A DNA stretch of 64,000 nucleotides, from assembly GCA_965226925.1 (NCBI GenBank), contig CBDDEN010000011.1, positions 1,116,001 through 1,180,000 of the forward strand, written 5' to 3'. The notes under the pieces are model-generated. The model had not been told where the DNA came from. It searched no databases and was given only the letters and a program-made list of their open reading frames with translations. The position numbers were made by a program, and so were the translations under genes. This DNA is from CBDDCX01 sp965226925. Its GTDB lineage: Bacteria; Gemmatimonadota; Gemmatimonadetes; Longimicrobiales; Gaopeijiaceae. Shown here piece by piece: positions 26,628-35,471 of this stretch (positions within the stretch are counted from its first letter, which is position 1; each line of letters opens with the position of its first letter).

Positions 26628-26878
26628 TACGGCACGCTGATGGGCACCAGTAGGTCGAGCCCGGTCTCTGGCTCGACGAAATCAATCAGCGCAGGCGGAA
26701 GCGGGTCGCCATGCTCGATGCACGACTCGGCGATCTTCCGGGCGAGACCCTGGGCAATTTCAGTGGCCTCGGCGACGCTGCGCCCTTCCGCGACCAAGCC
26801 TGGAACATCGACGCTCGTGGCGAGAAAACCGCCGCCGGCTAGTTTTCCGATGTGGAGTCGGATCGTTGCTTCGTTCAT
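26627..26878 (-). CDS. hicB: HicB-type antitoxin
   Basis: 83 residues with the partial-RNase-H-like HicB fold (GGGFLATSVDVPGLVAEGRS, VAEATEIAQGLARKIAE). It lacks an obvious C-terminal DNA-binding domain, so it belongs to the short form. It lies directly upstream of and overlaps the toxin gene. Together they form a type II module that could stabilise the island. Confidence 0.8.
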   Translation of the reverse strand: MNEATIRLHIGKLAGGGFLATSVDVPGLVAEGRSVAEATEIAQGLARKIAESCIEHGDPLPPALIDFVEPETGLDLLVPISVP

Positions 26879-27000
26879 GATCGTTTCCGTGTCCGCCGCT
26901 GGGCTGATGCGTCAGGCGGCTTGGGTCAGAGTGCAATTCCAAGGCTCGCGCTTGATCCGGAGCCTGTCAACTTGTGCCCAGCTCGCGGGGCAGATAACCT

Positions 27001-27192
27001 ATGATCAAAAAGAAACGACGTAGTCAGAAGCTGCCGGACGAGCCGAAGCCTCTATCTCTTGCTCCGACCGAGTATCAGCCAAGCAAAGCGGAGCTTGAGG
27101 AGACGGTAGACATGCCTGGATTGACACGCTCGAAGGTGCGGCAAGCGTTTTTGCGTCCGTTCCAATTCAAGCGTGATGAGCCGTCACGCTAA
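27001..27192 (+). CDS. Small basic hypothetical protein
   Basis: 63 residues with a Lys/Arg-rich start (MIKKKRRSQKLPDEPKPLSL) and a possible short helix-turn-helix (ETVDMPGLTRSKVRQAFLRP). The ribosome site is weak. It lies 17 bp before the DUF4268 gene, perhaps in one operon; it could be a small DNA-binding partner. Confidence 0.5.
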   Translation: MIKKKRRSQKLPDEPKPLSLAPTEYQPSKAELEETVDMPGLTRSKVRQAFLRPFQFKRDEPSR

Positions 27193-27209
27193 CGGAGGCG
27201 CTGTAACTC

Positions 27210-28163
27210 TTGGATATAATCCCCCAAAGGATTGGGCGCATTCGGCGCGTAGGGCTGCGTGAGGTGTGGAAGCACGAAGCTCTTGACTTCACGACTTGGT
27301 TGGAGGCGAACGTCGATGTCCTCGCCGAGGCTACGGGCCTTCAGCTCAGCGGTGTCGAACGCGAGCAGCCTGCCGGCGCCTTCAGCGTCGATCTTATTGC
27401 CGAAGACGAAGACGGTCGCGCGGTTGTAATCGAGAACCAGCTAGAGAAGAGCGATCATGACCACGTTGGGAAACTTCTCACGTACCTCGTGGCAATCGAG
27501 GCACGGCGGGCGATTTGGATCGTAGCGGATCCTCGCCCTGAGCATGTGGGAGTGATCAATTGGTTGAATGAGAGTTCTACCGCGGACTTCCACCTACTCA
27601 AGCTCGAAGCCATTCGGATCGATGATTCAGAACCCGCGCCGCTCCTTACTCAGATCGCAGGACCGAGCGAGGAAACCCGTGAGGTGGGCCGGACGAAGAA
27701 AGAAATGGCTGAGCGAAAACGATTACGTTACCGTTTCTGGGAAGGCTTGCTCGAGCACGCGAAGTCAAAAACTCAGCTGTACGCGAACATCAGACCCAGC
27801 CCAGCCAACCACCTCGGGGCAGGAGCGGGGATCGCTGGATTTGGCTACAACTACGTGGTTCGACAGCATGATGCTGATGTCATGTTGTACATCGACACTG
27901 GGGACAGTGCCAAGAATCAGCGCATTTTCGAGGCACTCGTCCTCGAGAAAGAGAAAATCGAAGGTGCGTTCGCCTCGCCGCTAGAGTGGGACAACACAAA
28001 GGAAGGACGCCGGGCATGCCGAATTCATAAGACTTACGCCACCGGCGGGTACCGGGATGAAGACGACTGGGAAGCCGTGTACGAAGAGTTGTCTGAGGGG
28101 ATGGCGAAGCTCGAATCGGCACTCAAGCCGCACCTCAAGAGGTCTAAGGACGAAGCTGCCTGA
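27210..28163 (+). CDS. DUF4268 protein with PD-(D/E)XK-like nuclease fold
   Basis: 317 residues from TTG 27210 (GGAGG at 27194-27198). The N-terminal nuclease-like domain shows FSVDLIAEDEDGRAVVIENQ, where Asp and the Glu-Asn-Gln replace the usual D and ExK, then DHDHVGKLLTYL. The C-terminal DUF4268 region follows from about residue 165 (RYRFWEGLLEHAKSKTQLYA). Such proteins occur in defence-rich islands, but their target is not established. Confidence 0.78.
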   Translation: MDIIPQRIGRIRRVGLREVWKHEALDFTTWLEANVDVLAEATGLQLSGVEREQPAGAFSVDLIAEDEDGRAVVIENQLEKSDHDHVGKLLTYLVAIEARRAIWIVADPRPEHVGVINWLNESSTADFHLLKLEAIRIDDSEPAPLLTQIAGPSEETREVGRTKKEMAERKRLRYRFWEGLLEHAKSKTQLYANIRPSPANHLGAGAGIAGFGYNYVVRQHDADVMLYIDTGDSAKNQRIFEALVLEKEKIEGAFASPLEWDNTKEGRRACRIHKTYATGGYRDEDDWEAVYEELSEGMAKLESALKPHLKRSKDEAA

Positions 28164-28818
28164 TCTGCTAGGTCGCGGTGGTGGGAGATGCGACCGCCAG
28201 CGCTCGTCAGAATCCCCCTACAACCTGTCCGCGAGTCCGCGAACCTGCGATTTCCAAGCCATCGCCCCGGAGCTCGCGGTGTCACGAGACGATATGGCAT
28301 GAGGCGGGGCTCCACGGGATAACCGGACCATCGGGGGCTGACGGGCGCTGGCGCATGGGATTCCCCTACCCCACGCGGAAAGGGTGATCGCAGGGGTGAC
28401 GGCAAGCGACCGATGACCTATGTAATGCAATTTCCCACATGCATTTAAGGATCTAGACGGTGGCTGAGCGCCGCGCGGTCACAGCCGTCGCCGCGTATGG
28501 CCGGCCGCGGTCGGGCGCGGTCCACCTCGCCCCGGGCACACCTCCCACCCTCTTGGGCGGGGTGGCTCCCGGTGTATCAGTCCTTGCGGGAAGGCGGTCG
28601 AGCCGCCGAGAGAGTCGGTCGATCATGCTGCGGTCGACCTCTAGATCTCTCCGTTTCTGTCGTAAACCCAACGGGTAATACGGTTTACAACCTTCGGACA
28701 CACGAGGTGATACACGCAGCCCGTAGCGTGTAGCCAAGTCGTTGTCCCATCGGGACTTGCGAAGACTGATCCCTGCTTCCCGCTCAAGCTGCCGGTCGCA
28801 CTGGACTCGGGCCGTGCA
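28164..28818. other. About 650 bases without a supported gene
   Basis: Short open frames here have no ribosome sites or protein-like composition. From 28711 the frame of the next gene is already open (AKTDPCFPLKLPVALDSGRA), so its real N-terminus may begin in this stretch. Confidence 0.4.
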
Positions 28819-29229
28819 GTGTTCGTCTACGTCGATCCCGGCCACGACACCTCGACCGCGCTACGTTCGTGGGGCGGGGCGCACCGCGGGCTCTGGCTCG
28901 CGCTCGAAAACCAAGGCCGGTCCGTCGAGGTCGTCGCCGTCGCCCGCACTTCGCGGGAGATGGACCGGGCCCTGGCCGTGATGAGCGCCTGGGCTGAGGC
29001 GTCCGGCCCCGGCGAGCCCGACGCCGGGATCCGTGAGGAGCTTGCCCGGATCGAGCGGGCGATCCTTCAAGGCGCGGTCCAGATCCTCGAGGAGTTCGGA
29101 GGCCTGCAAGCCGCCCTGAAACGTAGCGTGGCGCTGGAGAAGCAGGCCCGCCGGCAGACAGGCCGCGGGGCGATTCACCGCGGCGTCGCCTGGCAAACGG
29201 TGCGCCTCGCGGGAGCGCGCTACCGGTGA
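28819..29229 (+). CDS. Hypothetical protein at the start of the integrative element
   Basis: 136 residues. GTG 28819 is the first usable start, but coding-like sequence precedes it. Positions 1-60 look like a compact alpha/beta domain (VFVYVDPGHDTSTALRSWGG), followed by a helical region (EELARIERAILQGAVQILEE) and a basic tail. No family recognised. It lies in the same direction as the transfer-type genes. Confidence 0.5.
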   Translation: MFVYVDPGHDTSTALRSWGGAHRGLWLALENQGRSVEVVAVARTSREMDRALAVMSAWAEASGPGEPDAGIREELARIERAILQGAVQILEEFGGLQAALKRSVALEKQARRQTGRGAIHRGVAWQTVRLAGARYR

Positions 29230-29404
29230 CGACCGGCGCGCGTCTCATGGCCGCACTGGAGTGTGCAAACGACGCGGGGGGCCGATGCGCACTTTGGCCC
29301 TCCGGCGATGCGCGCCGCTGCTGCGGTGTAGGCCGCGACACGGCAACGTCTTGCGCCTTCGCGGCCGGGTCGGTCAGCGCCGCACGGTCAGCACTGACCG
29401 GGAC

Positions 29405-29492
29405 GGGAGCGACCCCCCAGTCCAAGGGCCTGGTACGGGTTCGGGGGCAGGTGTGTTTGCGCACCTGCCCCCGCCCTCCTGGGGTCGCTCCC
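29405..29492 (+). promoter_or_regulatory. Structured leader upstream of the VirD4-like gene, copy 1
   Basis: The outer stem GGGAGCGACCCC (29405-29416) pairs perfectly with 29481-29492. Inside, 29442-29473 forms a 14-bp hairpin closed by a TTTG loop. It ends 35 bases before the ATG at 29528. The same outer stem with different but equally paired inner stems occurs at 36862-36954, again just before a copy of the same gene start. Confidence 0.65.
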
Positions 29493-29527
29493 GAGCCATC
29501 GATCCTTCCAGGAAGGGTGTTGGACCG

Positions 29528-31565
29528 ATGAGGCCGGCTGCGCTCGCCATCATCGGCACCGCTCTGGGAGCGGCCGCCGGCCACGCTTTCCGGGCGCCGT
29601 TCCCCGGCCCCGGCGGCAACCCCGTGCTGGACTTGATCGCCTACCACGATCCGGGCTTCCACACGGTGATCCGCGTCTGGTACCACGTGGCGCCCGCCGT
29701 CGCCGTGGTGCTCTTCGGCAGCCTCGGCCTCTCGGTCTGGAGAGTCTGGCTCGAGCCACGAGCGGGAGGAGGGCGCCGGGGCACGTTGCCACCCTGGCCC
29801 GCCTCGCCCGAGGACGAGGCACCCTCGCTCGTGATCGGCGAGCTCCACCATCCGACCGTTCCGCGCGCGAGCGAGCGGCCCTCCTGGCTCGTCGTTCCCG
29901 AGACGGGGCTGTATACGGGCGTCCTCGTCGTCGGGGCCGTCGGCTCCGGCAAGACCACGGCCTGCATGTACCCGTTCGCCCAGCAGCTCCTCTCGTGGCA
30001 AGCCGACCGGGCCGGGCGCCGGGCCAGTGCCCTGGTGCTCGAGGTCAAGGGCGACTTCTGCTACAGCGTGCGGAGGATCCTCGACGACGCCGGGCGCGGG
30101 GACGACTACCTCGAGATCGGCCTCGACGGCTCGTTGCAGTGGAACCCGCTCGACGATCCGCTGCTCGACACCTACTCGCTCGCCTACAGCGTCTCATCCC
30201 TGATCAACCAGCTCTTCGGCAAGAGTCGCGAACCGTTCTGGCAGCAAGCCTATACGAATCTCGTGCGCTGGATCATCGAACTGTATCGGCTCTTGCCGGG
30301 GGGCTGGGTCACGCTGCAGGACATCTACCGCTGCACGGTGGATGCGGAACTGTTCGGCCGGAAGATCGGCGAGGCCCGCGAGCTGGCCGACCGGCTCTGC
30401 CCGGTGCGGGCCGTCATCGCGACCAAGGATCTCGCCGCTCACAAGGAACCCCTCGGGGAATGGGTCTGGGAGCCGGTGCCCGGCTCGGACAAGGCGGCTT
30501 GCCGGCTCGACCCCGCACTCCGGGACCGGCTCAAGGAACTCAAGGTCGCATACGCGACGGAGGAGAGCGGGGGCGGAGCGGGGAGCGAGTTCCGTGAGCA
30601 GGTCGAGGCGATCGAGCGGTGGTATCTGCATGACTGGACGGCGCTCGACGCCAAGCTCCGCACGTCGATCGTCGAGGGGATCAGCGTCTTCCTCTCGCTC
30701 TTCGACCAGCCGCAGGTCGCCGGCGTGTTCTGTCCGCCGCCACCGGATCCGGATGAGTCTATATATATAGGTGACGGTGCGCCGGACGAGGACGCCGAGG
30801 CCGTCCGGCCCGTGCCGGGCCTCCGGCGCCGGCTGCCGCCGCTCAGCGAGCTGATCGAGGGCGGCAAGGTCCTCGCGCTCAACATGCCCGCGGGCGCGAA
30901 CCCCGCGCTCGCCCGCGCCATCGGCGTGCTGCTTCAAGAACGCCTGGATGCAGGCGCTGCTCCGGCGGCCCGCCGAGGCCGCCCGCCGGCCCGGACGCTA
31001 CCTCCGGCCCGCAGTGTTCATCTGCGACGAGTACCAGGCGTTCGCGACCGTCGGCCAGGACGATCCCTCGGGCGACGAGAAGGCGTTCGCGCTCACCCGG
31101 CAGTGCCGCTGCGTCCCGATCGTCGCCACGCAGTCGATCTCCTCGCTCCGCTCCGTGCTCCCCGGAGGCGAGGCCTGGCGCACGCTCCTCCAGACGCTCC
31201 GCACCCGGATCTTCCTGTCTCTGTCCGACGAGTCGTCGGCCCGGATCGCGTCCGAGATGTGCGGGAGCGTCATGAAGACGCAGCCCTCCTACACGTTCAC
31301 CGAGACCACGGGACGCCCCGAGTTCTCGCTGCTCTCCGGGCGCGCAGGCGGCGGCCGCGGCACGATCGGCGCGAGCAAGTCGTTCCGGCAGGCCAGGGAG
31401 CCCGTGTTCACGCCGCGCGAGTTCGCGCTGTTGGCCAACTACCAGGCGATCTGTCTGCCCTACGACGGCACGAAGTCGCTCCCGGCCCGGCGCGTCTACC
31501 TGAAACCCCACTACCTGCCGAGGGACGTGGGCTACTGGCGGCTCCGCGAGGAGGGACGGATATGA
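29528..31565 (+). pseudogene. VirD4/TraG-type coupling ATPase, one frameshift
   Basis: About 680 residues if the shift is corrected. Two N-terminal membrane segments (about 5-22 and 53-75), Walker A GAVGSGKTT (about residues 136-144), KGDFCYSVRRIL, then, after a one-base excess in GCTTCAAGAAC near 30935, the frame resumes as NAWMQALLRRPAEAARRPGR with Walker B VFICDEYQAF and IVATQSISSLRS. Such proteins pump DNA-protein complexes at the cell membrane. No relaxase or channel genes are near. ATG 29528 follows AGGAAGG. Confidence 0.8.
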
Positions 31566-32570
31566 AGCGCGCAAGCGGGATCGGCCACCTGAAGCCGTTC
31601 CTGCCGGGACTCGAGACGCTCCTTGAGGACCCGGAGGTCTCCGAGATCATGATCAACGGACCCGGCAACGTCTGGATCGAGCGAGGCGGCCGACTCGAGC
31701 CCCACGAGGCGCCGGGACTCACCGCCGCCTGGCTCCACCGCGCCGCGATCCACATCGCCCGGCCGCTCGGGCTCGATCCGGCCGCCAGACCCATCCTAGA
31801 CGCGCGGCTCGAGGACGGCTCGAGGGTCGCCATCTGCACGCCGCCCGCGAGTCCCGAGGTCGCCATCACCATACGCCGGTTCGGGGGCCGCGCGTTCTCG
31901 GCCGAGGACCTGGTGCGCATGGGCTCGCTGCCAGAGACGGTCCTCGGGGCCGCCCGGTCGGCCCTCTTGGCCCGCAGGAACATCCTGGTCTCCGGAGGCA
32001 CGGGCTCGGGCAAGACGACGCTCCTGAACGCGCTGATCGTGTTGCTGCCCGAAGACGAGCGGATCGTCGCCATCGAGGACACGCTCGAGCTCAGGATCGA
32101 CCGCGCCAACTGCCTCCGCTTCGAGGCCGGGAGCGGCCGGTTCCGACGCGCCCGTATCGATCCGCGACCTGGTGCGGCACGCGCTGCGCCACCGGCCCGA
32201 CCACATCGTCGTCGGCGAGGTCAGGGGCGGCGAGGCCGCCGATCTGCTCCAGGCGCTCAACACCGGCCACGGCGGGTCGCTGACCACCATCCACGCGAAC
32301 AACGCCCGCTCCGCGCTCTCGCGCCTAGCGAGCTGCGCCATGCAGGCCGAAGGCGCGCTTCCCTGGGAGGTCACCTGCCGGGGCGTCGTCGACGGCATCT
32401 CGCTCGTCGTCCACATGACCCGGCGAGGGGGCCGACGGTTCGTCGAGGAGGCGCTCCGTGTCAAGGGCTACGACGCGGTCAAGGGCCGCTGGATCGCCGA
32501 GCCGATCTGGAGCGGGGCCGACGAAGCCCCGCAAGAACAGCACCCACACACCGAGGAGGTGAACCCATGA
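31562..32570 (+). pseudogene. VirB11/TrbB-type secretion ATPase, one frameshift
   Basis: About 335 residues when corrected. ATG 31562 overlaps the previous stop (ATGA). The N-terminal domain precedes Walker A SGGTGSGKTT (about residues 144-153) and an IEDTLEL Asp box. Near 32110-32145 the frame shifts and continues VSIRDLVRHALRHRPDHIVV, GEVRGGEAADLLQALNTGH, TTIHANNARSALSRL. Family members form hexameric ATPases of type IV secretion or pilus systems. It ends in an ATGA overlap with the next gene. Confidence 0.8.
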
Positions 32571-32767
32571 AAGGCGACGAGAACATCGTTCGCGTCGAGA
32601 CGCTCGACGGCTTCGACCGGGAGCTCGCGCGCGACGGAGGCGAGGCCCTCGAGGTGCCGGCCTCGCTGGCCGAAGAGTACGGCCTCTTCTCCGAGGACGT
32701 GGGCAGCGAGGACGAGATCCGCGACGCCGGAGAGGATCCGCACGGCCCCGAGGAGGAAGAGCTATGA
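32567..32767 (+). CDS. Small acidic protein in the element
   Basis: 66 residues, very acidic (VGSEDEIRDAGEDPHGPEEE), with GAGGAGGT at 32553-32560. It overlaps both neighbours by 4 bases, so it is part of the operon. It might act as a DNA mimic or partner of the ATPases; nothing in the sequence proves a role. Confidence 0.65.
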   Translation: MKGDENIVRVETLDGFDRELARDGGEALEVPASLAEEYGLFSEDVGSEDEIRDAGEDPHGPEEEEL

Positions 32768-33792
32768 AACACGACGAATACCACCGCCAGTTCGCCGAGG
32801 GGATCATCGAGCAGATCCGCCAGGGCACAGCGCTCTGGCAGAAGCCCTGGGGGCCGGGCGAGCGCGTGCTCCCCGCGAACGTCGATACCGGACGCTCCTA
32901 CAGGGGCGGGAACAGCCTGCATCTCGCCGCCGTGCAGCAGGAGCGTGGCTACGGCGACGTGCGCTGGGGAACCTACCGCCAGATCCAAGCCCGGGACGGA
33001 CAGGTGCGCAAGGGCGAGCAGGGCACTCGCATCCTCTCGTTCCAGGACCACCGGAAGATCGCCGTCAACGACGAGCGCGGACGGCCCAAGAGGGACAACG
33101 AAGGCAAGCGCGTCTACCGCCACGAGCGGATGCCCACGCCCGTCGTCCGCCAGTACACCGTGTTCAACGCCGAGCAGGCCGACGGGCTCCCGGCCCGGCC
33201 CACACCCACGGCCGAGCCGCTCTGGAAGGTGCACCAGCAGGCCGAACGCGTCCTCGAGGACAGCGGGGTCCCCGTCCGTCACGTGGCGGGGGACCGGGCG
33301 TTCTACAACCTGAACCGCGACGAGATCGTGCTCCCCGAGCGTGGACAGTTCCCCTCGGCCAACCACTACTACCAGACCGCGCTGCACGAGCTGGGGCACA
33401 GCACCGGCCACCCGGAGCGCATGAACCGCGAGACGCTCACCCAAGGGATCTCTGAAGGGTTCGGGTCGCCGGCCTATGCGAAGGAGGAGCTCCGCGCCGA
33501 AATCAGTGCCATGATGACGGGCGAGCGCGTGGGCGTCGGCCATGACCCGAGCCGGGGCGCCGCGTACGTCGAGGGCTGGATCGCCGCACTCGAGGAGGAC
33601 CCCCGCGAGATCCTCCGCGCCGCCGCCGACTCGCAGAAGATCTCCGACTTCGTGCTCTCGCGGCACCGCGAGCGCGAGGCCGCGCGCGAACCCGCGGCCG
33701 TGGCCGCGACCCGCGCGCCGGCGCCGGGGCGGATCGTCCATCCCGTGCCGCCGCTCCCAGTCCCGGAACGCAGTTTCGGGCCGCGCCGCTGA
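32764..33792 (+). CDS. ArdC-like antirestriction/primase-related protein
   Basis: 342 residues. The N-terminal ArdC (DUF1738) single-strand-DNA-binding domain (ALWQKPWG, RGGNSLHLAA, KGEQGTRILSFQ, about residues 20-135) is followed by a zinc metallopeptidase-like domain with HELGH at residues 208-212. ArdC proteins protect incoming mobile DNA from restriction. The start overlaps the preceding stop (ATGA). The Pro/Arg-rich tail is poorly conserved. Confidence 0.88.
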   Translation: MKHDEYHRQFAEGIIEQIRQGTALWQKPWGPGERVLPANVDTGRSYRGGNSLHLAAVQQERGYGDVRWGTYRQIQARDGQVRKGEQGTRILSFQDHRKIAVNDERGRPKRDNEGKRVYRHERMPTPVVRQYTVFNAEQADGLPARPTPTAEPLWKVHQQAERVLEDSGVPVRHVAGDRAFYNLNRDEIVLPERGQFPSANHYYQTALHELGHSTGHPERMNRETLTQGISEGFGSPAYAKEELRAEISAMMTGERVGVGHDPSRGAAYVEGWIAALEEDPREILRAAADSQKISDFVLSRHREREAAREPAAVAATRAPAPGRIVHPVPPLPVPERSFGPRR

Positions 33793-33813
33793 CGGTTGGT
33801 GAGGAGCCAGGAG

Positions 33814-34701
33814 ATGTTCGACCGCACGGTCGAACCGGACCCGCGGACCGCCGCGCCACCCAGCCGCAATCGCTACCGCATGCGGGACGGCCACCGCCGA
33901 GAATACGCCGCGAGCCGGGACCGCGGGGCCACCTCCTTCCCCGAACGGTGCGCGCGCGGGCTCGCCGACATCGGCGTCTACGGCGCCGTCTCGTACCGCG
34001 ATCTGGCCGAGGCCCGCTTCGGCGGCCATCCCTACACCACCCGGCGGGCCGTGAACGCCTGGGTACGGGACGGGCTCGTCACCGAGACCACGGCCACCGG
34101 ACCCGGGGGCAACCCGTTCAAGGTCCTGACCCTCACGCGGAAAGGCGTGGCCGAGGCCCGGAAGCGGGCCGCCGAACGGGGAATAGATCCCGGACAGGAA
34201 GTCCGGTTCGCACGCACCCGGCCTGCGCAAGCCGCGCACGACACCGCCGTCTACCGCGCCTGCATGAAGGAGAAGCAGCGGCTGCTCGACCGGGGCGCAG
34301 CAGTGCGGCGCATCCGGCTCGACACCGAACTCAAGAGCGCCGTCGCGCGCGGGAGCGAGGCGGCGCGGCTGAAGGACGGCAAGCGGGCCTCCGATGCCGA
34401 ACGGCACCGCACCGCCGGCGAACTCGGACTCCCGGTCGACGACGAAGGGCACGTGCTCTACCCGGACGCCCAGATCGAGTACACCGCCTCTGAGGGGCGA
34501 GCTGGACGCGTCAACATCGAGGTCGCGTCCGGCAACTACCGCGAAGGGGCCATCAAGGCGAAAGCGGCGGCCGGGTTCGCGCTCCACGCCAACGGACCGG
34601 CGGCGGCGCGGCTGCTGCGCACGCTCGGCCTGGGCGGCGGCGACGACGGCTCCTCGCTGCGGGGACCCGCCGACCGCGATCCGGCCGCAGTCGAACTCTG
34701 A
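33814..34701 (+). CDS. Winged-helix protein, replication-relaxation-like
   Basis: 295 residues from ATG 33814 (GAGGAG at 33801-33806). An N-terminal winged helix (GVYGAVSYRDLAEARFGGHP, WVRDGLV, LTLTRKGVAEA) is followed by a nuclease-like region (HDTAVYRACMKEKQRLLDRG, YPDAQIEY, VNIEVASGNYREGAIKAKAA). The layout resembles replication-relaxation proteins of mobile elements; assignment is by appearance only. Confidence 0.6.
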   Translation: MFDRTVEPDPRTAAPPSRNRYRMRDGHRREYAASRDRGATSFPERCARGLADIGVYGAVSYRDLAEARFGGHPYTTRRAVNAWVRDGLVTETTATGPGGNPFKVLTLTRKGVAEARKRAAERGIDPGQEVRFARTRPAQAAHDTAVYRACMKEKQRLLDRGAAVRRIRLDTELKSAVARGSEAARLKDGKRASDAERHRTAGELGLPVDDEGHVLYPDAQIEYTASEGRAGRVNIEVASGNYREGAIKAKAAAGFALHANGPAAARLLRTLGLGGGDDGSSLRGPADRDPAAVEL

Positions 34702-34719
34702 CTACGGGAGAAGCTCGCC

Positions 34720-35034
34720 ATGCAACCCTGGGAAATCAGCGCCGGCCTCACCGCCGCCATCGCGGGGTCTGCCGTGCTGCTCGCCGGGCCGCGCCTCGAA
34801 TACCTCGCGCCGTATTGGCCGCTCCTCCTCGCCGAACACGGCGTCTTGCTCGCCCTGCACCTGGCGCTCGCACTCGCAGCCGTCGCGGCCGCCATCTACG
34901 CCGTCGCGCGCGCCACCGGACTCGCCGACCTCGGCCGGCGCGTCGATCTCGCCGAACGCTCCGTTCGGCGCGGCGAGGGCGACCCGGCCCTCACCGACGC
35001 GCTCCGCAGAGACGCCGAGGGCGACTGGGAATGA
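34720..35034 (+). CDS. Two-helix membrane protein of the element
   Basis: 104 residues with two hydrophobic segments (about 7-24 and 38-66) and a charged tail. GGGAGAAG sits 8 bases upstream. It overlaps the next gene by 4 bases. It may anchor the ATPases at the membrane, but that is inferred from position only. Confidence 0.65.
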   Translation: MQPWEISAGLTAAIAGSAVLLAGPRLEYLAPYWPLLLAEHGVLLALHLALALAAVAAAIYAVARATGLADLGRRVDLAERSVRRGEGDPALTDALRRDAEGDWE

Positions 35035-35471
35035 AAGCGGAGACCGGGCGGGCGGCGGGCCGACGAGATCGACCCAAACGTGCGCGCACACCTCGCGGCG
35101 CGTCCGTCGAGACCCTGCCAGTCACCTGGCGGACGCAGGCCAAGGCGCTCCGCCGGTACGGGGGCGAGACGCCGGCCGTCGCGCTCGAAAGCTGCGCGAC
35201 CGAGCTCGAGACCACGCTCCGGGAGAGGGACGAGACCACCCTCTCGCTGACGGAGGCCGCCAGGGAGAGCGGCTACTCCGCTGACCATCTCGGCCGCCTG
35301 GTGCGCGACGGCAGGATCCCCAACGCCGGAAGGCCCGGCGCGCCCAGGATCGCCCGCTCGCACCTGCCACGGAAGGCACCAGCCGAGCCGCTACTGGTGG
35401 AAAAGCATCGCCGAGGCGAAGTTTCCAATGCGCAGATCGTGCAGTCCATCATCGAGGGAGGAATCGAATGA
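35031..35471 (+). CDS. Excisionase-like HTH protein
   Basis: 146 residues. From residue 80 it has a MerR/excisionase-type DNA-binding motif (SLTEAARESGYSADHLGRLV, RDGRIPNAGRPGAPRIARSH). It lies directly before the integrase and overlaps it by 4 bases, the usual place for a recombination directionality factor. The N-terminus is basic. Confidence 0.75.
   Translation: MKAETGRAAGRRDRPKRARTPRGASVETLPVTWRTQAKALRRYGGETPAVALESCATELETTLRERDETTLSLTEAARESGYSADHLGRLVRDGRIPNAGRPGAPRIARSHLPRKAPAEPLLVEKHRRGEVSNAQIVQSIIEGGIE

Noticed and set aside
30755..30770. TATATATATAG in GC-rich coding sequence as a possible promoter
   Set aside because: It lies inside the coupling ATPase frame (codons for SIYIGDG) and has no -35 partner.
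29261..32767. A single 1,168-codon frame covering the ATPase genes
   Set aside because: It passes out of frame through the second halves of both ATPases, where its product is Arg/Pro-rich nonsense. The real proteins switch frames and are listed separately.
32479..34587. A 702-codon open frame on the minus strand
   Set aside because: It lies opposite the ArdC and winged-helix genes, has no domain and arises from third-position GC bias. Other long antisense frames (28784-30001, 39184-40080, 45419-47095) were set aside for the same reason.
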